Shown: piece after piece, positions 31,971 through 42,700 of the stretch
How the letters are laid out: every line of letters begins with the position of its first letter
Numbering within the stretch: the stretch's first letter is position 1
Notes under the pieces: generated by a model
Databases searched by the model: none
Told to the model about the DNA's origin: nothing
What the model saw: the letters and a program-made list of their open reading frames with translations, nothing else
Assembly: GCF_028476545.1 (NCBI RefSeq)
Contig: NW_026732722.1
Location: forward strand, 151,001-215,000
Direction of reading: 5' to 3'
Source of the DNA: Physella acuta
Lineage: Eukaryota > Mollusca > Gastropoda > Physidae
DNA length: 64,000 bases
Position numbers and translations under genes: made by a program

Positions 31971-32209
31971 TTTACTAAATTTTATCATCTAATGAAACCA
32001 TTTTGTCCGGATGAGCGTATTAATAATAAGTATGTACATGGTTATCATATTTGTTTTATATATGTTGTTATACAAAATTTTAAGGGATAATCAGTAAAAG
32101 GGGTTAAAGTAAAATGATAGTGTTGGAATCCGGATGAGGAGGGATTGACAAAACTTGTTTAAGTGGTGAGTACAGCGTGTCATATTTGAAGAGTTGTCCT
32201 TCTCGCTGT

Positions 32210-33658
32210 TTATGTTCTGTCGTCTGCATATATGTACGAAATGGATCTGTCTGGGTTGAGGATGTAGAATATTTGATTGTGGCAGGGGTCGTTGTCGGGG
32301 TGCTGGTCGTTGAGGTGTTTTTCTATGTCGTATTTGGTGTATAGACTTGTTAGGCAGTATCCACACTGGAAGACAGCGGTGTCTGGGTGTTTTAGTACGT
32401 GGTGCTTTATTGCTCCTCTGCTCTTGATCAGATTGTTGCAATGCGGGCATTTACTCGTATCAGGATGGGAAGTTTTTGTATGTGTTTTACACTCGCTGGC
32501 AGTACTGAAACTGTGAAAGCAATAACCGCAGCTCTTGTCTTTTCCAGGAGTTAAAGGTTTGGGAATTTGAATTGGTTCAGTGGTAGTTTCTTGTTGTGGC
32601 TGGGTTTCTAAGGTGTTTGTCAGGCGATCGAAGATTTGATTCGCGAGTTTTTTTGTTAATTTTCCTTGTTCTGTGGGGCTGATTTCATTTTTTCTTTTCA
32701 TTGACGTGGTGTTATCTATTTCTGAATCTGGGCTTTGTGTTTCTCCAGTGTTTTGGAGTTTTGTTGATGTAGTTGGTGACTTCGGGAAAGCCGTACTTGG
32801 GATCGCTTTTTGGTTCGACAGGTTAGGGGTTACCAATGTTTGCTGCGGTGTGGGTGGTGCTCTAGGTGGTTCTGTTAAAATTGTCTGTGAGGATGGTTGT
32901 TGAGTTGGTTCCTGTATTGTTGACAGGTGAACATTGGGTGTTGACTCTGGTTTTGATGATTGGCAGTGGTTGGTCCAGTGTCTGTCCGAGCCGCACACCT
33001 GACAGGCTTGGCGTCTTCCTGGCAGTGCGATGAGGATATTACGTGTTGTGTCTTTGTATGTAATTTGGATGTAGTGTGGGATGTGTTGTGGATTGTCGTT
33101 CTGGATGGTGAATCTGCGATTGTTTGTGTGCGGGATTGTGGTTATTGTAGGTGTAGATTTGCTGACTGTTTGCAGTGCCTTAATCAGTGTTTCGTTGCTC
33201 AGGGCTGGCGGGACCCATCTAAGGGTTCCGATGATTTTGTCCTTGTGGTATCTGTCGAATTTCAAAGTGTATGGGCCGTGTGTTTTTGTGGTGCCGTCCA
33301 GATCCGCTACATCAAACTCGTTGGACGAGAAGTACCAGGTATCCCCTCGTCCATAGTTGAGCAGCAGGATCTGGTGTGGGCTAATGATATTGCGCAAGAG
33401 GTGACCAGGAATGCTCTGGTGGTTGGTTGATTGGATGGTGACTTGAATTACTGTAGGCGAGTCGAAGAGCTCAGGAGCCATTTCATCAGACTGGTCGATG
33501 GTGATTGTTGTCTTGATATCTGAAAAGGATTGGGCCCAAGTTTTCATTAAGCCACCCGAACCGTAGTCCGGGTGGCTCCTCTCCGGATCTCTCGACCTAG
33601 AGGGAACAAAAATGGGCGCAACCCCATTGTTGACTTTCGTGATAGTTGCATAGTCCAT
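32210..33658 (-). CDS. LINE ORF1: gag-like nucleic-acid-binding protein, 482 aa, unbroken
   Basis: The largest unbroken non-repetitive frame in the window. The start MDYATITKVNNGVAPIF is chosen because two other copies begin at the same or an equivalent ATG (2391, 45366 region). Residues 1-215 form a conserved domain (ISPHQILLLNYGRGDTWYF at about 92-110, HGPYTLKFDRYHKDKIIGTL at 128-147) found in all ORF1 copies. A CCHC knuckle CQVCGSDRHWTNHC lies at 219-232 (C-x2-C-x4-H-x4-C). A proline/threonine/serine linker holds KRKNEIS at about 321. Three C2H2 fingers are at 377-398 (CGYC...HTKTSH), 404-424 (CPHC...HVLKH) and 432-453 (CGYC...HLNDQH), near the stop YIYADDRT. By family the protein would bind LINE RNA in a cytoplasmic ribonucleoprotein and act in nucleic-acid chaperoning; DNA binding by the C2H2 fingers, perhaps to the target, is inference. 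No ORF2 follows. Confidence 0.88.
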   Translation of the reverse strand: MDYATITKVNNGVAPIFVPSRSRDPERSHPDYGSGGLMKTWAQSFSDIKTTITIDQSDEMAPELFDSPTVIQVTIQSTNHQSIPGHLLRNIISPHQILLLNYGRGDTWYFSSNEFDVADLDGTTKTHGPYTLKFDRYHKDKIIGTLRWVPPALSNETLIKALQTVSKSTPTITTIPHTNNRRFTIQNDNPQHIPHYIQITYKDTTRNILIALPGRRQACQVCGSDRHWTNHCQSSKPESTPNVHLSTIQEPTQQPSSQTILTEPPRAPPTPQQTLVTPNLSNQKAIPSTAFPKSPTTSTKLQNTGETQSPDSEIDNTTSMKRKNEISPTEQGKLTKKLANQIFDRLTNTLETQPQQETTTEPIQIPKPLTPGKDKSCGYCFHSFSTASECKTHTKTSHPDTSKCPHCNNLIKSRGAIKHHVLKHPDTAVFQCGYCLTSLYTKYDIEKHLNDQHPDNDPCHNQIFYILNPDRSISYIYADDRT

Positions 33659-33741
33659 TTCTAGTGCATGGAGATGAGGACTCGGTGCATTTGCTCAACG
33701 TCCCGGCAAGACCAACTTTAGAAATGATCCCTAAAAGTATG

Positions 33742-33769
33742 ATCTTATCAAGAAAATTTGATAAGATCA
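33742..33769 (-). other. 11-bp perfect hairpin at the LINE 5' end
   Basis: GATCTTATCAA / TTGATAAGATC with a six-base loop. It follows the U2 head immediately, and its 5' strand (TGATCTTA) is also complementary to U2 nt 22-29, so two alternative folds exist. Confidence 0.85.
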
Positions 33770-33774
33770 GACGA

Positions 33775-33806
33775 CTTTGATCTTAGCCAAAAGGCCGAGA
33801 AGCGAT
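33775..33806 (-). ncRNA. U2 snRNA 5' fragment (nt 1-32)
   Basis: The minus strand reads ATCGCTTCTCGGCCTTTTGG then CTAAGATCAAAG, exactly the mature 5' end of U2. No U2 promoter (PSE) is visible upstream, where the composite-repeat leader starts at 33868. It is a fragment, not a gene. Confidence 0.93.
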
Positions 33807-33867
33807 CCGTCCTTTGTGTGATTAGTATAATTAGACGAGTTCATATGTTAGAGGTAGGAAAGTCAAA

Positions 33868-34640
33868 TAAATCTTCTTGCTATTAATAGTATAGCTGGTT
33901 GGTACTATGGACTACTAATTATTGGGTTAATATTTAACAATTACTAGGAGTTGCAATTAACATTTTGAAATTAATCACCAAATCTTTTGAATTATTTTTT
34001 CGCAATTTAATTTTTTATAATTAATACTGACGTTTGTTTACTGGTTTTTATTTAAATGTATATTAATATTTTTTGTTTTTGTTTTATCGTTTAATTTTAT
34101 AATTACATCCCTTCAAAAAAAGATTGTTTGTTTTTTCCCCTGAAAAAAAGATGGAGTCTAGTAAGAGGGAGTTGGATGTTTGGGTTATTTTGGTGGAGAC
34201 TATTGTGGGAGAGTTTAGTGTGGGAAAATTTATTGTGGGAGAATTTAGTGTAGGAGAATTTAGTGTGGGTGACTTAAGTGAGGGATAATTTAGTGTGGGA
34301 GAAATGATTCTGTGGTGTTGTAATGTAGGTAAGGTAATTATTTGAGTGTGTGTGTGATGTGTATATATATAAATAAATCTTCGATGGGTGTAATGGGGTT
34401 TACTTTGGAGTCTGGGTAAGTTGAGTGGAGGTGTTTGCTTTAGTGGGGGGTGGGGTAGTTGTCCTTCTGGGTGAGGATTAATCGACATCCGGATCATGTG
34501 ACAATGTGACGGATTGCGTAATTTGTATAACGGTGCTTTATTTATTTCTTCATCTAAGACTAAATAGTAGGTAAAAAGCATGTCAAATACCCTACATATT
34601 AATGAGCTTTCACAAGCGCTAAATTACAAAAGTAAGAGTA
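33868..34640 (+). repeat. composite repeat, copy 9 (block deleted)
   Basis: Leader TCTTCTTGCTATTAATAGTA; the CGCGAGATA block is missing (jump at about 34150 to GATGGAGTCTAGTAAG). Five or six minisatellite units (34205-34300), then an intact tail through TAAGACTAAATAGTAGG. Confidence 0.85.
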
Positions 34641-34674
34641 CACTTTCTAAGCTATAATACTAAACACAAAGCTT

Positions 34675-34860
34675 TCTACTGCTAGTCCGAATGTATCTAG
34701 TTCCGGGCTCAGTTCTGTTGGGCTCAGTGAGTTTACCCAGCTCTCATGGGTACCTGAAGCACCTCAGGTAACTAAGGCGGATCGGCTTAGAACTGACCAC
34801 ATTATCTCCCTGTATGTCGAGGTGATTGAAACACGATATTTACTTTATCTGCCATTTGTG
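34675..34860 (+). repeat. SINE-derived segment of the composite tail
   Basis: Paralogue of 24950-25125: CTGCTAGTCCGAATGTATC, ACCCAGCTCTCATGGG, GTCGAGGTGATTGAAAC. Confidence 0.75.
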
Positions 34861-34899
34861 TATTGGGCACGAAGGGGAAAAGATTATGAAGATAAGTTA

Positions 34900-35685
34900 A
34901 ATAAAGAGCGCGTGTCGATTTTAAAACCGTTCTTCGTTCAGTCGTTTCTTGGTTGTTTTCGTCCATTATTTGTTTGATTTGTTTTGATCTTTGTATGCTT
35001 TGTTCTAGTATGAGAGTGTGGTGTGTTTGGTTTTCCGAGCCTATCTGCTCTTTTTTTAATTCTGATTTGTGTCCCTCTATATTTATATTCTTGTATTTTC
35101 GAAAACTCCGTTTCTATTGAGTCTATGTTTTCTTTGTTATTGTTTTTTTCCCTTAAGCATACTTAGTTGTTCTTTTGTAGTTTAGTTTCTATGTGTGCCC
35201 TAACGCTATTAATGCTACAAGCATATTGAATTAATATCCGCTTAATGTCTTATTTAAAATCGTCCCAATGTTGGGTTTAGTTAAATTTTGGTGATGACTG
35301 TGTGTAAAATTGTATTATGTCTTTTATGCTTTTGTGTAGCGCTCGTCTAGTAATAGTGAATTATTGAGTTTCCAGTATGTGTTATGTTTTTGTTTGCTTT
35401 GTGTTTGTTCGTTGTTTAAAGTTGTCAGAACTGCTGTATGGTCGCTAAATTGTAGTGTTGATAATTGGAGTTCTACTTTGTTGATTTTCATGTTCACTGG
35501 GGCGTAAATTCTGTCTAGACGGAATCTATTTCCAGATGTGTTATTTCCGTGGGTGGTTTGTATTGTGTGTGGATATTGCGCTCTGTATGCGTCGACTAGT
35601 TTGAAGTATGTTTTAATGTTGTTGATTAAGTCTGCGTATTCGGTATATATAATATATATAATTTTTTTTAAATAAGAAACGAAAA
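34900..35685 (-). pseudogene. LINE ORF2 fragment, endonuclease C-terminal half
   Basis: The minus frame 35725-35324 reads LINNIKTYFKLVDAYRAQYP, NTSGNRFRLDRIYAPVNMKI and NKVELQLSTLQFSDHTAVLT: the substrate-binding and catalytic end of the exonuclease-endonuclease-phosphatase domain, with the expected D-R-I-Y and S-D-H motifs. A shorter decayed linker follows towards 34900. It is 5'-truncated at an A-rich junction (35685-35705) directly behind the 3' UTR of the upstream ORF1 copy. Confidence 0.85.
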
Positions 35686-35699
35686 TTTTTTTTTCCTTT

Positions 35700-36895
35700 T
35701 TTTTATGTAATACATAGTATTGCATACAATTTTTCCCATATTATAATTAAGCATGTTAGTTTAATTTTTCACTATACAAAACGTCTAAGATTGCAATGGG
35801 TTAAACAATTAATTACTGTTCCTTCGAAGCTATATGATGAGCGATCTATTTCTGTCACGGATGGTGTTTTTTTTGCATGTAACTTCATACCCTCTAATGG
35901 GAGAAATACGTTGCAAATCTGACAGCTATACATTGTTTGGTCGTAATGTTTTTCTGTATAGTGCATGAATATGTCTGTGTTGATTGTTTTGTCGTCACAA
36001 ATATAGCACTGTAAGAGCTTCGTGTGTACTTTATGTTCGTGCTTTTCCGCTTCCGTGGATGTTTTGTGTTGCTGGCTGCAAAATCTGCATTTTGTGTTGT
36101 CATCTACCAATTTTGCGGTTTTTAGACTTTTTGTTGTTTGCTTTGCATCTGTAGGACTGTCCTTTTTCCTTTTTGGATTTGTGCTGGCGTCCATTTCTGA
36201 TTCTGGGCTAAGGATGTTTATTGTAAAGATTGGCTTCGCTGTAGACGTGTTTGGGATCAGCGTGGATGGTGAATTAAGGTCTGAGCTGAGGTCTGATGCT
36301 GCAGTTAATTTGACGATTGGTGAGTTCGCTCGTTGGTTCGTCAGATTTGGGTGTACCATTTGTTGAGCTGAGGTCTGTTGTTGTAGTTAATTTGACGATT
36401 GGTGATTTCGCTTGTTGGTTCGTCAGATTTGGGTGTACCATTTGTTGCTGCGGAGTGACTGATACTCTTAGTGGTTCTGTAAAATTTTCCAGTAAGGGTG
36501 GCTGTTGGTCCGGTACTTGATTTCTTTGATAGCACTGGTTTGTCCAATGTTGTAAGGACCCGCATATCTGGCAAGCTTTTGTTTCCTTCCCGGGATTGCT
36601 ATGAGTACGTTTATCGCTTTGTTCTTGTAGTGAAATCTGATATAGTGTGGTATGGTTGATGGGTTGTCTGTGAATATTGTGAAGTTTCGGTTGTTAGTGT
36701 GTGGGATTTTGTTTACTGTTGGTTCCTTTTTGCTGATTATACCTGGTGCTTTTAGCAGGGTGTCATCTCCGAGTGCCGGGGGAGCCCATCTTAGTGTTCC
36801 ATTGATTTTGTCCTTATGGTAGATCGTAAAGTGTAGTGAGTAAGGTCCGTACTGTTTGGTTGTGTTGTCCAATTCATTGGCGAGAGTGTGGGCTG
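35700..36895 (-). pseudogene. LINE ORF1 copy, N-terminus missing, with 3' UTR
   Basis: The minus strand enters at ELDNTTKQYGPYSLHF (about 36880), then GTLRWAPPALGDDTLL and IPHTNNRNFTIFTDNP. The knuckle region is shifted (QKLARYAGPYNIGQTSAI replaces a CxxC). A linker follows, and from 36359 a separate frame holds KRKKDSPTDAKQ, CRFCSQQHKTSTEAEKHEHK, CYICDDK...HYTEKHY and CQICNVFLPLEGMKLHAKK, three C2H2-type fingers. Stop at 35772, then the 3' UTR with TTAGACGTTTTGTA and GTATGCAATACTATGTATTA. At least one frameshift lies between the N-terminal and finger parts. A 78-base direct duplication (around 36310 and 36400) is present in the linker. Confidence 0.82.
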
Positions 36896-36946
36896 ATGAG
36901 TTTGCAGATGATGTATCCACGTGGCCTTCAGTAGAGGGGCCTAGGT

Positions 36947-37152
36947 CAGGGGTCGGCGACCTGCGGCTCGCGAGCCGCATGCGGCTCTTTTGATATCAAG
37001 ATGCGGCTCTCCTACTCCTTGAACAAATACTAATAATGTTAATAAAAAAATAAAATATTTGAAAAAAAAAATGTTAGTGGCTCTTTAAAACCACTGAAAT
37101 TTTGAAAATTGTAACTTTTGGCTCTTCCGCTTCAAAAGGTTGCCGACCCCTG
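36947..37152. mobile_element. hAT MITE with 8-bp TSD
   Basis: CAGGGGTCGGCGACC and GGTTGCCGACCCCTG ends; TSD GCCTAGGT / GCTTAGGT (7 of 8). Close relative of 7359-7567. It inserted into the 5' part of the ORF1 copy or its spacer. Confidence 0.95.
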
Positions 37153-37204
37153 GCTTAGGTCTTAGAAAATAAATAAAAGCTAGCTGTTAGTTATGTTAGA
37201 AACG

Positions 37205-37630
37205 TCGCTTCATAAATTTTCTTGGTATTAATATTAAAGGTGGTTGATACAAGTAACTTCTAGTTATTCGATTAACAACTACGAATTACTATGTATTGTA
37301 ATTAACATTTTGTTATTAATCATCAAAGGTTTTAAATATTTTTTTTGTAGTATAATTTTTTATAATTTACGCTAACGTTAGTTTACTTGTTTTTGCTTCA
37401 AAATATATTATTATTTTTTTTCATTTCTTTTCATCGTTTAATTGTATAATTACTTCCCTTTAAAAGAAAACAATGTTTGTTTTCTCCCATAACAAAATAG
37501 ATTGGGAAAATTTAGTGTGGGAGAATTTAGTGTGGGGGAATTCAGTGTGGAAAAATGATTATGTAAATGTGGCGTTGTAATGTAGGCAAAGGAAATTATT
37601 TGAGTGTTTGTGTGTATCTATACATATAAT
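37205..37630 (+). repeat. composite repeat, copy 10, left part
   Basis: Leader TTTTCTTGGTATTAATATTA; the block is replaced by a jump at about 37500 to three minisatellite units, then AAGGAAATTATTTGAGTG. It continues at 37960-38225 after an inserted element. Confidence 0.8.
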
Positions 37631-37634
37631 TCTC

Positions 37635-37952
37635 TTCATGGAGACCATAGAAAACACCAAGCAGCTTGGCCACCACCCCATCCCCAAACTGTCAGGTGAG
37701 CTGCGGTTCACCCCAAATGTTTACAATCGTAAAGCCGGGTTAGTGAAGGCTTTTAGGGGCAGATAATTTAGTATAAAATAATTCAAAACGAAAGGGAAGT
37801 AACAATTTCTGATTGATCTTTTCTTTGCTGTAAACGGCAGCTTTCACTGGGCGGGAGAGGTAGTTTTAAATTCACAAATTATGAATTGCTGATAAGCAGA
37901 AAATAAAACAACTAGATGGCTGCGTTTACTACGTCGCGGGTCAGCTCGTAAA
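37635..37952. mobile_element. TIR element, right end only, inserted in composite repeat
   Basis: The right end CGTCGCGGGTCAGCTCGT and TTCACAAATTATGAATTGCT match the right arm of 4940-5272. The left terminus is not visible. It splits composite copy 10: AAATAAATCTACG resumes at 37955. Confidence 0.65.
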
Positions 37953-37954
37953 AA

Positions 37955-38225
37955 TAAATCTACGTGTGATTGGGTTTACTGTGGTTACGTTGAGTGGGGG
38001 TGTTTGGATTAGTGAGGGCTGGGGAGGAGTTGTCCTTTTGGGTGTGGTTTAATAGACCTCCGGATTATATGACAATGTGACGGATTTCGTAATTTGTATA
38101 ACGGTGCTTTGTTTATTCCTAAATCTAAGACTAAATAGTAGGGGAAAAGCATGTCTAATACCCTAAATGTTAACGAGCTTTTACATGCGCTAAATTATAA
38201 AAGTAAGAGTACACTTTTTAAGACA
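37955..38225 (+). repeat. composite repeat, copy 10, tail
   Basis: GTGTGATTGGGTTTACTGTG, GGTTTAATAGACCTCCGG, TAAGACTAAATAGTAGGGG, GTTAACGAGCTTTTACATGC. Confidence 0.8.
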
Positions 38226-38229
38226 ATAC

Positions 38230-38629
38230 TAATAATAAATACATAAAAACGTTTATAATTACAGGCTTTTATAAATGCCTTAAAAAGAAGAAAATAATAC
38301 AATTTTTATTAAATATAAAATTATGTTTAAAAATATAATAAATCTGCGGTTACTTTAAATATAAAAAAAAAATTAATATATTAATGCACTACTATTGATA
38401 TCAATATAAATAAAAGCGGGGCCTCTATAATAATAAGTATTATAATAAATTATTTATATTATATTTAACAAAATGTGTATTATTTTCTTCTTTTTAGTGC
38501 AGTTGTAAAAGCTTGTAATTATAAACGTTTTTATGTATTTATTATTTTTTATACTTTTTAGTATTAACGTAAATATACGCATGTTACGACAATATAGTTT
38601 ATATAGACAATATAAGATTCCTCCTAGGT
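38230..38629. other. AT-rich, imperfect inverted repeat, no gene seen
   Basis: ATAAATACATAAAAACGTTT (38236) and AAACGTTTTTATGTATTTAT (38524) are complementary, with GCTTTTATAAATGCC / GTAAAAGCTTGTAA nearby. This gives a fold-back of about 300 bases with a very AT-rich centre. Confidence 0.55.
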
Positions 38630-39271
38630 CAGGGGTCGGCAACCTACGGCTCGCGAGACGCATGCGGCTCTTTTGGGGTCCAGTTGCGGCTCTTCAGCTC
38701 CATGCACAAATATTAATAATTATTTTATTTTATTTTCAAAACTCATTAAAATATTAGTCTGCAACATTCGGTAATAAACGATATAACAATAGATATAAAC
38801 AATAAACATTCACTATTATATTAGAATAGTTAGTTACTCCCTATCTCAGCGTACTTCCCATTACATTGTCCATTCCGAATTGAAACATTCAACTTCATAT
38901 TGGATATCACAAGGAAATTAAACCAGCTAAGTGTAAAACTGAAAAGAAAACCCAGCCTATGTCTTGCTTGAAGAAGTGTTTTGTTTCGAAAAAAAAAACT
39001 TTTTTGTTGAATACATGGTGAGCGGTAAATTACTTAATTACGAAAAATCTGAAAAAAAGTATCGTTATGAAACCAATGCCACTATTCAATCACTTCAGCA
39101 TTAATATAAACAAAATGAAGGGTGTTTTCACTGAGAGATTTGAGCTATTCAAAACAAATGCAAGTACTTTGACTTACATAATAGATCATCTCAACACAAA
39201 ATTCAAATGAGATTATTTCATATATTCAAAGCTATTTATTTTAAATTATATATATAGTATATTTGTTTAGG

Positions 39272-39362
<91 letters not shown>

Positions 39363-39505
39363 ATATATATATATAAACATATATATATATAATCCTAAAC
39401 ACATGTATTCTATTGATATAAAAATGTTAGTGGCTCTTTAAAAACCGGGTAATGTTGTAAATTGTAACTTTTGGCTCTTTCGGCTCAAAAGGTTGCCGAC
39501 CCCTG
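38630..39505. mobile_element. hAT element enlarged by a (TA)n expansion
   Basis: CAGGGGTCGGCAACC at 38630 and GGTTGCCGACCCCTG ending at 39505. The interior has AT-rich sequence and a (TA)n run at 39269-39391. No clear 8-bp TSD (TCCTAGGT versus GTTTAGTT), so the insertion is old or rearranged. Confidence 0.85.
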
Positions 39506-39714
39506 GTTTAGTTCCATGTCGGGGTGGGGGGGAGGGAGTGTGTGATGGAATCTAGTGAGGGGGGATTGAATGTTTGGATGATTTTGGTAGAGACTATTTT
39601 TGTATCGAGTTTAGCTTTAGGAGATTTTTAGTGTGGGAGAGTTTAGTGTGGGAGAGTTCATTGTGGTACAATTTAGTGTGGGAGAATTTAGTGTGCGAGA
39701 ATTTAGTGTGTGGG
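39506..39714 (+). repeat. composite repeat, copy 11, left part
   Basis: TTTAGTTCCATGTCGGGG, G-run, GTGTGATGGAATCTAGTGAG and five minisatellite units up to the LTR element, continuing at 43117. Confidence 0.85.
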
Positions 39715-42700
39715 TGTGAGGGTGGGGGGTTTTACGAAAGGCGGAACGAATGAATCCAACAACACACACTTCAAGTTCAACTATAATTGTTCTTTATTAA
39801 AATGATATATATGTTCAAGTTTCTACCTAACTGATCTACACTGTACTATTTACTTCTACTACTGACTGTTCATACCACATGCTACCTACTACTACGCACT
39901 CCCATGACCAATCCTAACACTAACTGTTCTCTACATTCTACAACCTAACACCTTCTCTCCTCGCTATCTACCTATCAACTGCTGGCCTATCTCTCTACTG
40001 ACCCACGCCTCAGTGGTCAGCTGACCGTCCCACGTGACCGGTCAGTCCTGTGCGCCCCTTGGTCTCTCTAACCAACCAACTAGGCCTATAGTCTGTTTCT
40101 GCTAACCTATATCTGCTAAACATGTCTGACGTAATCTTGCGTCATCACATATCTCCCTCCCTTTCTGTAGCTGACAAATTATATTTTTCAGCGTCTGCTA
40201 CTAATCTAATACATCAACAACTATCTATCTTACTACTCTATTCTATCCCTAACATCAATCATGTAAATCAAATACAAAATGGGACAGCACAGTTTACAAA
40301 AACATAAAATCTTCTGTCTGTGTTCTTGGAAAGGAATGTCATTGTTCTAGTTCTTGTACGGTATCCTGACGTCTGTGGTGTCTCTGCTTGATAATGTATG
40401 TCTATGTTATGTTATGTGTGAATTCAATCATGTGTAACTCAGTTCTGGCTAGGTTGTCGTGTACTGGCCTTGAGCTAATCTTAGTAGAATGTGTAACTGG
40501 TTGAACGGGCTCAACGAGCAGTGTAAGTGTGTGTGTGTGTAAGTGTTATGTACTTATTGGCGTTTATCTGTGGTGGGTGGGTTGTGGCGTTGGTCTACGT
40601 AAGTTCCCGTGAGGCGGGTGTAGGCGTAACTTTCGTTGGTCAATGTGATGACGCAACAATCTCATCTCAACGCTGGTTGAGACGTCCACGTAGAGTGGTT
40701 ATACGATGAACTGGTGCTGTCTGATGCGTGGCGAACAATGACGTAACATTCCGACGCTGGGAACTTGGACGATGGGTCTTCTACCCTTTGTATCTGCCGA
40801 CGAGGGTGTACGTAGCTGGCGGTCTGTTATTCAACCCCAGTGCGGGTGTGGAGCGGTGGCGATGCGTCCGCTGTCTTGACCAGGGCAATTCTCTGTTAAG
40901 CAGGGCTGTTCGCTGTCCAGGTAATTCAACGTAATCAGGGCTTCAGGTGGCGGCATTCTTTGAAGTGTCTGCTTCATCTCGTCTCATTCTGAATAAGCGT
41001 AGTGGGTCTGAAATTGTATTACGAGACCATGAGCAATGGTTTTACGTGACCATCTTAGTGCCCGCGCAGACAAGTATTCAGACAGAGGTACCTTCCATTA
41101 AAAAAAACCTCAATCCCAAATTTATACGTGCTGAACACTTGTCTGGCGGCATAACAAACATTAAAAAAAATAACATTACAACATAACTGAAGAAAAAACC
41201 AGTAGACTCTAATCTAACAACAATCTGTAAAGCCTATAATAAACACAATAGACGTAAACACTACTAGAGCATAGAAATAGCTTCACAAAAAGAATAGACA
41301 TGTAAGTGTATATCAATACTATAGTGCCGTTTCAAATCAACATTTGAATGCGTAATCATATAGGCCCCTAGTGGAGCAGCTCTCACTATCTGACTTCTGA
41401 CTTGACCTAAACTGGCTGGTTGACTTATTTCACTTTAACTGACTTCAGTAACTTCACTTATTTCACTTTGACTTCAGTAACTTGACTGACTTCAATTTAA
41501 CGACTGATTCCACTTTGACGACTTCAATTACTTCAACTTGACGACTAACTTCACTTTGAAGACTAACTTGACCTCGACGACTTCACTTCAATTCAACTTA
41601 AAAGACTTCAATGACTGACTTAAACTTCGACGACTCAAACGTCTTTACTTTGACTTCAAAGACTTCACTTTGACTTCAACAACTTCAATATGACTTCAAA
41701 GACTTCACTTTGACTTCAACAACTTCAATATGACTTCAAAGACTTTAACTTTGACTTCAATGATTTCAACGACATCACTTTGATTTCAAAGACTTCACTA
41801 TAACTTCGACGATTTCACTTCTTCACTATGACCTCAACGACTGTAATATAACTTCAAAGACTTTTCTTTGACTGCAACATGACTTCAACTACGTCACTAT
41901 GACCTCAACTACGACTTCAATAACTTATTGACTGACTTGACTGACTTCAAATAACTTCTTTGACTTCAGTTCTGACTTATACTTCACTGACTTCAATAAC
42001 ACAATTGACTTCAGATTTGACTACACTGACTTCTGACTGTACGACTTCGCGTCGATTTCCTCGACTACTTAGATCAACACAAAAACTCGACTTGACTTCA
42101 CTTTTGTCCGTTGTTCAAAATCTTTTAGGGGGACGGTCGGGGTCACATTTTTGGTCATGGGGTTGGTGTTCTTGGGCAGTTGCGTGTTATCTATGTGCTG
42201 TACTTTCCGTTTCACTAATTCTAACGCTAACTCTGCTTTTGTTCTTGACATGTTTTACTATCTTGACTATCTTGTTTTCTAGCTTATTCTCTACAAATGT
42301 TTCAACTTCTTCTCCTGTTTTGTCTAATGGTATGCCCTGTTTATAGCATTGAAACTCTGCCTCCATGGTTGTGTATGTGTATGTGTGTGTGTTGAGGAAA
42401 GTCAAAATAACTAAGGCAACAGTGCGTAACAATAGAATGTGTAAGGCAGAAAAACCGCTGGCACAAACTATCCAGCACAGGTCTAAACCCAAACGTTTAA
42501 AAAAAATGATGGAAGGTACTTATCTTTTTGAACATGGTGACTGTTCCCTTGTATTGGTAATCCACTCGTTCCGGTTGAAGAAACCCGCTGTTGTGTTGAG
42601 TTATAGGAAGCTGTACACCAGTACACTCCGTCATGAGTAACCGATATACTGTCTTTCCTGTCCTCGACCCGCGCTCCACCAGTTGTGAGGGTGGGGATTT

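Larger units (their letters stand above)
31098..33774 (-). mobile_element. LINE inserted in U2 sequence, ORF1 intact, ORF2 absent
   Basis: It starts next to U2 nt 1-32 with TCGTCTGATCTTATCAAATT and an 11-bp perfect hairpin (33742-33769, GATCTTATCAA ... TTGATAAGATC). It contains ORF1 (33658-32210), then a 3' region with a 101-bp palindrome and a tRNA-His-like sequence, and ends GCAAATAAAAGTT plus a 23-base A-tract (31098-31120). The 11 bases TAAGATCAAAG, part of U2, flank it on both sides (33775-33785 and 31087-31097) and are a convincing target-site duplication. No ORF2 is present, so this copy is non-autonomous or internally deleted. Family knowledge: Keno (Tx1 clade) and Utopia (NeSL clade) are LINEs known to insert in U2 genes; membership of either is not established here. 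Confidence 0.75.

Noticed and set aside
32960-33430. 156-residue plus-strand ORF, and the similar one at 1724-2157
   Set aside because: Antisense to the ORF1 N-terminal domain; kept open only because ORF1 copies are nearly identical.
33775-33806. Functional U2 snRNA gene
   Set aside because: Only nt 1-32 are present, the LINE follows at once, and no PSE-like promoter is visible. The pieces at 31074 and 50262 are also partial.
40122-41186. Short frames inside the LTR element
   Set aside because: No motif and atypical length; treated as part of the fossil.
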